NCBI GenBank assembly: GCA_000719695.1
Contig: JOHN01000069.1
Location: forward strand, 1 to 36,583
Reading direction: 5' to 3'
DNA from: Streptomyces sp. NRRL F-6131
GTDB lineage: Bacteria > Actinomycetota > Actinomycetes > Streptomycetales > Streptomycetaceae
Length of the DNA: 36,583 bases
Shown here one piece after another: positions 32,952 to 36,583 of this stretch. The first letter of the stretch is position 1. Each line of letters opens with the position of its first letter. The translations under genes and the position numbers were made by a program. The notes under the pieces were generated by a model. That model was not told where the DNA came from. It searched no databases and saw nothing but the letters and a program-made list of their open reading frames with translations.

Positions 32952-35201
32952 GTGGGGCGGGAAGTCGGTCGGGTCGACGCGGCGGGGCAGGCGGTGTCCG
33001 TCCCGTCCGCAGGAGCGGGGGCGGGGAGATTGAGATCCGGGGTCGGTGGCCGGGGGCATCGGCGACGGTCGCTGGGGCTGGCCGCCGTCGGCGGCGCGCT
33101 GGTCGCGGTAAGCCTGGTGTACGCGGTGGTGCAGGTCGCCGGGGGCGGCCTGAAGGAGTCCGACCTGGCCGCCGTGCTGGGTCTGCCGATCGGGCTGACC
33201 GGTCTGGTGGTGGCCGCCCTGGGACTGCGGCGGCCACCCGAGGGCGCTCTGGCCGATCTCTCCCGCGGCTGGGCGGCCACGCTCGCGGCGCAGGTCGGGG
33301 AGGCCGAGGGGCGCCAGTGGCGCCAGCTCCTCGGTGACGACACCCAGCGGATCAACCTCACCTTCACCCTGCGCGCGGCGCCCGCCCGGACGGCGGCGGC
33401 GCCCGCCGAGGGCGGCCGCCTGTTCGACGGCACCTCGACCGTGCCCGACGTGGCCGCCTACTACCGGCGGACCCGCCCGCGCCGACTGGTCGTCACCGGC
33501 CCGGCGGGAGCGGGGAAGACCGTCCTCGCGCTGGAGCTGATGCTCGCCCTGATCGAGGAACGCGGCGCGGACGATCCGGTCCCGGTGCGGCTCTCCCTGG
33601 CGGGGTGGAAGGCGGGGGCCGACCTGCGCGGCCTGCTGGTCCGCCGACTCGTCGAGGACTACGACTGGCCGGAGCGGATGGCGACGGCGCTCGTCGACCA
33701 CCACCGCGTCCTCCCGGTGCTCGACGGCCTGGACGAGATGGACCGGACCGGGCCCGACGGCACCCCGGCCCCGGACGCCCCCCGCGCCCTCGCGGCCCTG
33801 CGCGCGCTCAACGAGTACCAGTCGGGCCGCGACGCCGGCCCGCTGGTGCTGACCTGCCGGACCGCCCACTACGACGCCGTGGCCCCCCGGGCACACCTGG
33901 TGGACGCCGCCCGGATCGAGATCGACGCCGTCCCCGTCGTCGACGCCCACGCCTATCTGGCCCAGCGCGCCGACCGTCCGCAGGCCTGGCAGCCCGTCCT
34001 GGACGCGCTCGGCGAGGACCCCACAGGCCCGTTGGCGACGGCCCTCTCCACCCCGTGGCGACTCTGTCTCGCCGCCACCGTCTACGCCCGCGCGGCCGAC
34101 CCGGCCGAACTGCTGCGCCACGCCACGCCCGAGGAGCTCGACCGTCACCTCCTCGCCCGCTTCGTCCCTGCGGCCTGTGGCCTCCACCCGGCCGTGCCGA
34201 CCGCTCACCCGCCGGAGGACGTCCACCGCCGGCTCGCCCACCTCGCCGGCCACCTGGAGCGCGCGTCCGCGCTCGGCACCGGATCCGGTACGGACCTGAC
34301 CCTGCACGAGCTCTGGCCGCTGGCCGGCTCGGCCCGGGTGCGCCGCGTCGATGCGGTCCTGACGCCGTTGCTGGTGCTGCTGCCGCTGGCGCCGGTCGCC
34401 CCGCTCCTGGGCGCGCTGGACGATGCGGCGTCCTGGGGCGCGTGGGTGGGGGTGGGGGTGCTGGCGGCCCTGCTGGCCCGCCTGGGCGCCCGCACCAGGA
34501 CGGAGCGCCCGGCCAGTTCCGACCTGGTCTCCCTCGGTACGGCGGCGGCACGCCGACGGGTGGTCGGGTCGCTCGCCGTGGCGGTCCCGGTGACCCTCAC
34601 GGTGGTGTTCGCGGCCTGGTTCGGACTGAGGCTGATCGACGGCGTCCTCGGCCTGGGGTCCGCCACCTTCCTGGGCGGCACGTCCGGGGACCCCGTCCTC
34701 GGGCTGGTGGTCGCGGCCGTGGCAGCCGGGACCGGGGTCGGCCTGTCCCGGGGCGTCGCGCAACCCGCGACGGCGGTCGATCCGCGCGGGATCGTCCGTG
34801 GCGACCTGGTGCTGGGACTGGTGCTGGCCGTCATCGTCGCGTCCATGGTCTGGGCCGCCGTGTTCACGGGAAGTGCGCTGGGCGGCTGGGACGTCCCGGT
34901 GAGCCGGATCGGCACGGGGCGCGTCGTCCTGGGGGTGATGCTGCCCCTGACGCTCTCGGTCGGCCTCGCGGCGGCGGTCACCCGGAGCGCGGCCCGGCGG
35001 TACCTGGTCTTCCTGCTGTGCTCGCGGGGCCGGCTGCCGTGGCGGCTCGGGGCCTTCCTGGACTACTGCTGCGAGGCCGGGATCATGCGCCTCGCCGGGG
35101 CCTCGTACCAGTTCCGCCACCGGGAGTTGCAGCACTGGCTCGCCGCCCACCCGGACCCCGTGCCTCCCGACCGGGAGGCCGTGCCGGCGGGGCGGCACTG
35201 A
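32952..35201 (+). CDS. Membrane-anchored NACHT-type NTPase
   Basis: The 749-residue protein belongs to the actinobacterial NACHT (STAND) NTPases. Two N-terminal transmembrane helices (about 40-65 and 72-92) precede a soluble ATPase with P-loop GPAGAGKT (183-190), Walker B LDGLDEM (257-263), sensor TCRTAHYDAV and the family run STPWRLCLAATVY. From about residue 475 there are about six further transmembrane helices. The tail RLPWRLGAFLDYCCEAGIMRL...YQFRHRELQHWL is a winged-helix-like end typical of the group. NACHT proteins oligomerise on sensing a trigger, and several bacterial ones defend against phage. GTG 32952 has TAGCGT nine bases upstream but no ribosome-binding site; TTG 33030 after a GGGGAG run is an alternative start that still keeps both N-terminal helices. 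Confidence 0.9.
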   Translation: MGREVGRVDAAGQAVSVPSAGAGAGRLRSGVGGRGHRRRSLGLAAVGGALVAVSLVYAVVQVAGGGLKESDLAAVLGLPIGLTGLVVAALGLRRPPEGALADLSRGWAATLAAQVGEAEGRQWRQLLGDDTQRINLTFTLRAAPARTAAAPAEGGRLFDGTSTVPDVAAYYRRTRPRRLVVTGPAGAGKTVLALELMLALIEERGADDPVPVRLSLAGWKAGADLRGLLVRRLVEDYDWPERMATALVDHHRVLPVLDGLDEMDRTGPDGTPAPDAPRALAALRALNEYQSGRDAGPLVLTCRTAHYDAVAPRAHLVDAARIEIDAVPVVDAHAYLAQRADRPQAWQPVLDALGEDPTGPLATALSTPWRLCLAATVYARAADPAELLRHATPEELDRHLLARFVPAACGLHPAVPTAHPPEDVHRRLAHLAGHLERASALGTGSGTDLTLHELWPLAGSARVRRVDAVLTPLLVLLPLAPVAPLLGALDDAASWGAWVGVGVLAALLARLGARTRTERPASSDLVSLGTAAARRRVVGSLAVAVPVTLTVVFAAWFGLRLIDGVLGLGSATFLGGTSGDPVLGLVVAAVAAGTGVGLSRGVAQPATAVDPRGIVRGDLVLGLVLAVIVASMVWAAVFTGSALGGWDVPVSRIGTGRVVLGVMLPLTLSVGLAAAVTRSAARRYLVFLLCSRGRLPWRLGAFLDYCCEAGIMRLAGASYQFRHRELQHWLAAHPDPVPPDREAVPAGRH

Positions 35202-35576
35202 CCCCGGGGATCCGGTGGCGGCGCCGGCCGCCCTCCGCCCGCGCCGGGTCCGGCCCGCGCGGTGACCCTGCTCTCCGACCACCTCCCGGCGGCCGGACTG
35301 ATCCACCTCCCCGGCCGGGGCTCCTGGGCCGCACCGGCCCCGGCCGCGAGCACCGCGGCCCTGCGCGTCGTGCTCGGCCTCGACCTGCGGGGCCTCGCCT
35401 GCGGGCCCTCGCCGCCCGTCGGCGCGACGGCGCCGCTCCGCCGAGGGTTGAGATCCGGCCCGCGCCGAGGTCGGGCCCCGGGCCCGTGGGCGACATGCCG
35501 CGCCCGGCCGAGGGTCTCGGGTCGACGGGCGCCCGCGCGGGAGACTGCGCGGGGGTCGGACGAGAGGCTGGGAGCG
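35202..35576. other. 375-base stretch without a recognisable gene
   Basis: The stretch is very GC-rich. One frame is open rightward from 35262 into the hydrolase, but the predicted peptide is Arg/Pro/Ala-rich with no family features and no ribosome-binding site before GTG 35262. I see no clear promoter, terminator or repeat array. It could be a decayed gene, since 35262-35410 reads somewhat protein-like (HLPAAGLIHLPGRGSWA), but this is not supported strongly enough to call. Confidence 0.5.
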
Positions 35577-36389
35577 ATGGTGAGCGGAACCGCGTCATTC
35601 GGTGAGTGGGACGTCCGGGAGTCGGGGCCGGCCGACGCGCCGCACCGCGTCCTGCTGTTGCCCGGCGGCCTGTGCGGCACGGTCTTCTACCAGGACATGA
35701 TGGCCGCGCCCCCGCTCGCGGAGGCGCCGGTCCGGCTGGTGGCCGCGACCGTTCCCGGGCACGCCGGCACCGTCGCGCCCGCCGATGTGTCGATGGAGCA
35801 CTACGCGGCCATCACCGGCGCCCTCGCGGCCGAGCACGGGTGCACGACCGTGGTCGGCCACAGCCTCGGGGCCAACATCGCCCTGGAGATGGTGGCCGGC
35901 GGGCAGTTCTCCGGCCCCGTGGTGCTGCTGTCGCCGACGTTCTCGCGTCCGGACGAGCCCAGGGCGCTCTCCCTCGCCACCAAGCTCGGGCACGTGCCCG
36001 GGATCGGGGGGCTGGTCTGGCCGGCGATGCTCTGGCTCGCGCCGAAGGCCATGCGGAGCAGCCTGCCCGAGCGGCGCAGGGAGGAGCTCCTCGCCGACCT
36101 GGGGAAGAACTCGGCGCCGTTCTGCCGCCGGGCGATGGACGACTACTTCGCCTACCTGGACCGGCACGGCTCCCTGGTGCCGAGGCTGTGCGGCTCCGGC
36201 GTCCGGGCGTGGGTGGTGCGCGGCGACCGGGACGAGATCGGCCTGACCGACAGCGAGCACGCCGGTCTCGCGGCGTGCCCGTCCGTCTCGCTGGAGGTGG
36301 TCCCGGACGCCGGTCACCTGGTCATGGTGGAGCAGCCGGACGCGGTGGCCCGGCTGGTCAGGGACGTGGTGCTGGGCGCGGGTCGCTGA
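35577..36389 (+). CDS. Alpha/beta-fold hydrolase
   Basis: The 270-residue protein starts at ATG 35577 behind GGGAG. It has the alpha/beta-hydrolase core: an oxyanion loop LLLPGGLCG, the nucleophile elbow VVGHSLGAN with Ser96, a late acid in VVRGDRDEIG, and His247 in DAGHLVMVEQP. A cap region rich in helices lies between (SRPDEPRALSLATKL to DDYFAYL). Members of this family hydrolyse esters, amides or epoxides, and the substrate cannot be told. There is no signal peptide, so it is cytoplasmic. It stands alone: a 375-base gap precedes it, and a convergent Rpf-like gene follows after about 100 bases. Confidence 0.92.
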   Translation: MVSGTASFGEWDVRESGPADAPHRVLLLPGGLCGTVFYQDMMAAPPLAEAPVRLVAATVPGHAGTVAPADVSMEHYAAITGALAAEHGCTTVVGHSLGANIALEMVAGGQFSGPVVLLSPTFSRPDEPRALSLATKLGHVPGIGGLVWPAMLWLAPKAMRSSLPERRREELLADLGKNSAPFCRRAMDDYFAYLDRHGSLVPRLCGSGVRAWVVRGDRDEIGLTDSEHAGLAACPSVSLEVVPDAGHLVMVEQPDAVARLVRDVVLGAGR

Positions 36390-36412
36390 CCGCCCGCGCC
36401 GGGTCACGCACG

Positions 36413-36467
36413 ACGCCGCTGGACACCGGACCGGGCCTCGGGGGGCGTGGTGCGGGTGCAGCGGCGT
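36413..36467. terminator. Dyad between convergent hydrolase and Rpf-like genes
   Basis: ACGCCGCTG (36413-36421) and CAGCGGCGT (36459-36467) are perfect complements, separated by a 37-base GC-rich loop. The pair lies between the two convergent stops (36389 and 36491), as expected for a bidirectional terminator. The large loop lowers confidence. Confidence 0.5.
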
Positions 36468-36490
36468 GTGTCGTGGTGTTGCGCGTGGCC

Positions 36491-36583
36491 TTACTTGGTG
36501 AGGCCGGCCTTGACGGAGCAGACGGGCCAGGCGCCGGGGCCCTGGGCGGCGAGGACCTTCTCGCCGATGGCGATCTGCTGGGC
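36491..36583 (-). CDS. C-terminal end of an Rpf-like transglycosylase-family secreted protein (partial)
   Basis: Only the last 30 codons and the TAA stop (complement of 36491-36493) are in the window. They read AQQIAIGEKVLAAQ followed by GPGAWPVCSVKAGLTK. This matches the C-terminal end of the resuscitation-promoting-factor-type transglycosylase domain of actinobacteria (usual pattern QIxIAExVLxxQGPGAWPVCSxxAGL). Such secreted enzymes cleave peptidoglycan during growth or spore germination. The conserved Cys of this end is present. The catalytic Glu and signal peptide lie outside the window. The identification is good despite the short length because this terminal pattern is distinctive. Confidence 0.8.
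   Translation of the reverse strand, partial: AQQIAIGEKVLAAQGPGAWPVCSVKAGLTK

Noticed and set aside
32247..35306. A minus-strand frame of about 1,000 codons opposite the DinB and NACHT genes
   Set aside because: No recognisable domain; the plus strand encodes P-loop, Walker B and membrane helices.
33030..35458. The 11-mer TTGAGATCCGG occurring at 33030 and 35448
   Set aside because: One copy lies inside the start region of the NACHT gene and the other in featureless DNA, with no shared context; probably chance.
35262..35576. Longer alpha/beta hydrolase starting at GTG 35262
   Set aside because: The extra 105 residues are Arg/Pro-rich with no ribosome-binding site, and ATG 35577 has GGGAG and begins the family fold.
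1..36583. CRISPR arrays, tRNA/rRNA genes, insertion sequences
   Set aside because: I looked for spaced repeats, cloverleaf-like sequences and transposase motifs and saw none.

Overview
The window is high-GC actinobacterial DNA. Codons end almost always in G or C, antisense frames stay open for kilobases, and GTG/TTG starts are common. Gene families typical of Streptomycetaceae are present: an AfsR/SARP regulator, a NACHT membrane protein, a CHAT-TPR protein, and an Rpf-type transglycosylase at the right edge. Streptomyces or Kitasatospora is the best guess; the species cannot be told from the sequence.

Region 1 (1-17406) is a compact nonribosomal peptide locus on the plus strand: an MbtH-like chaperone (169-381), a TauD/SyrP-type Fe(II)/2-oxoglutarate oxygenase (378-1388), a single 4,534-residue NRPS with four C-A-T modules and a thioesterase (1434-15038), an MFS exporter (15035-16327) and a dimethylargininase-family enzyme (16389-17261). 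Two start/stop overlaps (GTGA at 378, ATGA at 15035) tie genes together. A strong hairpin at 17367-17406 closes the unit. The binding pockets of A domains 2-4 carry acidic residues, which suggests basic (arginine/ornithine/lysine-like) substrates. A possible amino-acid hydroxylase and a guanidino-group hydrolase flank the NRPS. Together this suggests a tetrapeptide rich in modified basic residues. Modules 3 and 4 look like a recent internal duplication.

Region 2 (17407-21310) holds a small secreted peptide gene and, convergent to it, a large AfsR/SARP regulator with DNA-binding, BTAD, NB-ARC and TPR parts. It is the likely controller of the peptide locus. Its upstream region has a 22-bp-spaced direct repeat of the kind SARPs bind.

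Region 3 (21311-35201) is rich in genes resembling biological-conflict (immunity) components: a degenerate nucleotidyltransferase-like protein; a zinc-ribbon protein with a D12-type DNA adenine methyltransferase fold but a DCPF in place of DPPY; a DUF4231/SLATT membrane protein convergent on it across a long shared hairpin; a CHAT-protease/helical-repeat protein divergent from a small Cys-containing protein and a membrane protein, with an inverted-repeat operator candidate between them; and a membrane-anchored NACHT NTPase. More ordinary genes (MTA phosphorylase, GNAT, DinB/DUF664) are interspersed. The zinc-ribbon methyltransferase-like protein with its SLATT neighbour, and the CHAT divergent triad, are the best candidates for a little-described system.

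Region 4 (35202-36583) has a 375-bp stretch without a recognisable gene, an alpha/beta hydrolase, and the last 30 codons of an Rpf-like secreted transglycosylase on the minus strand.
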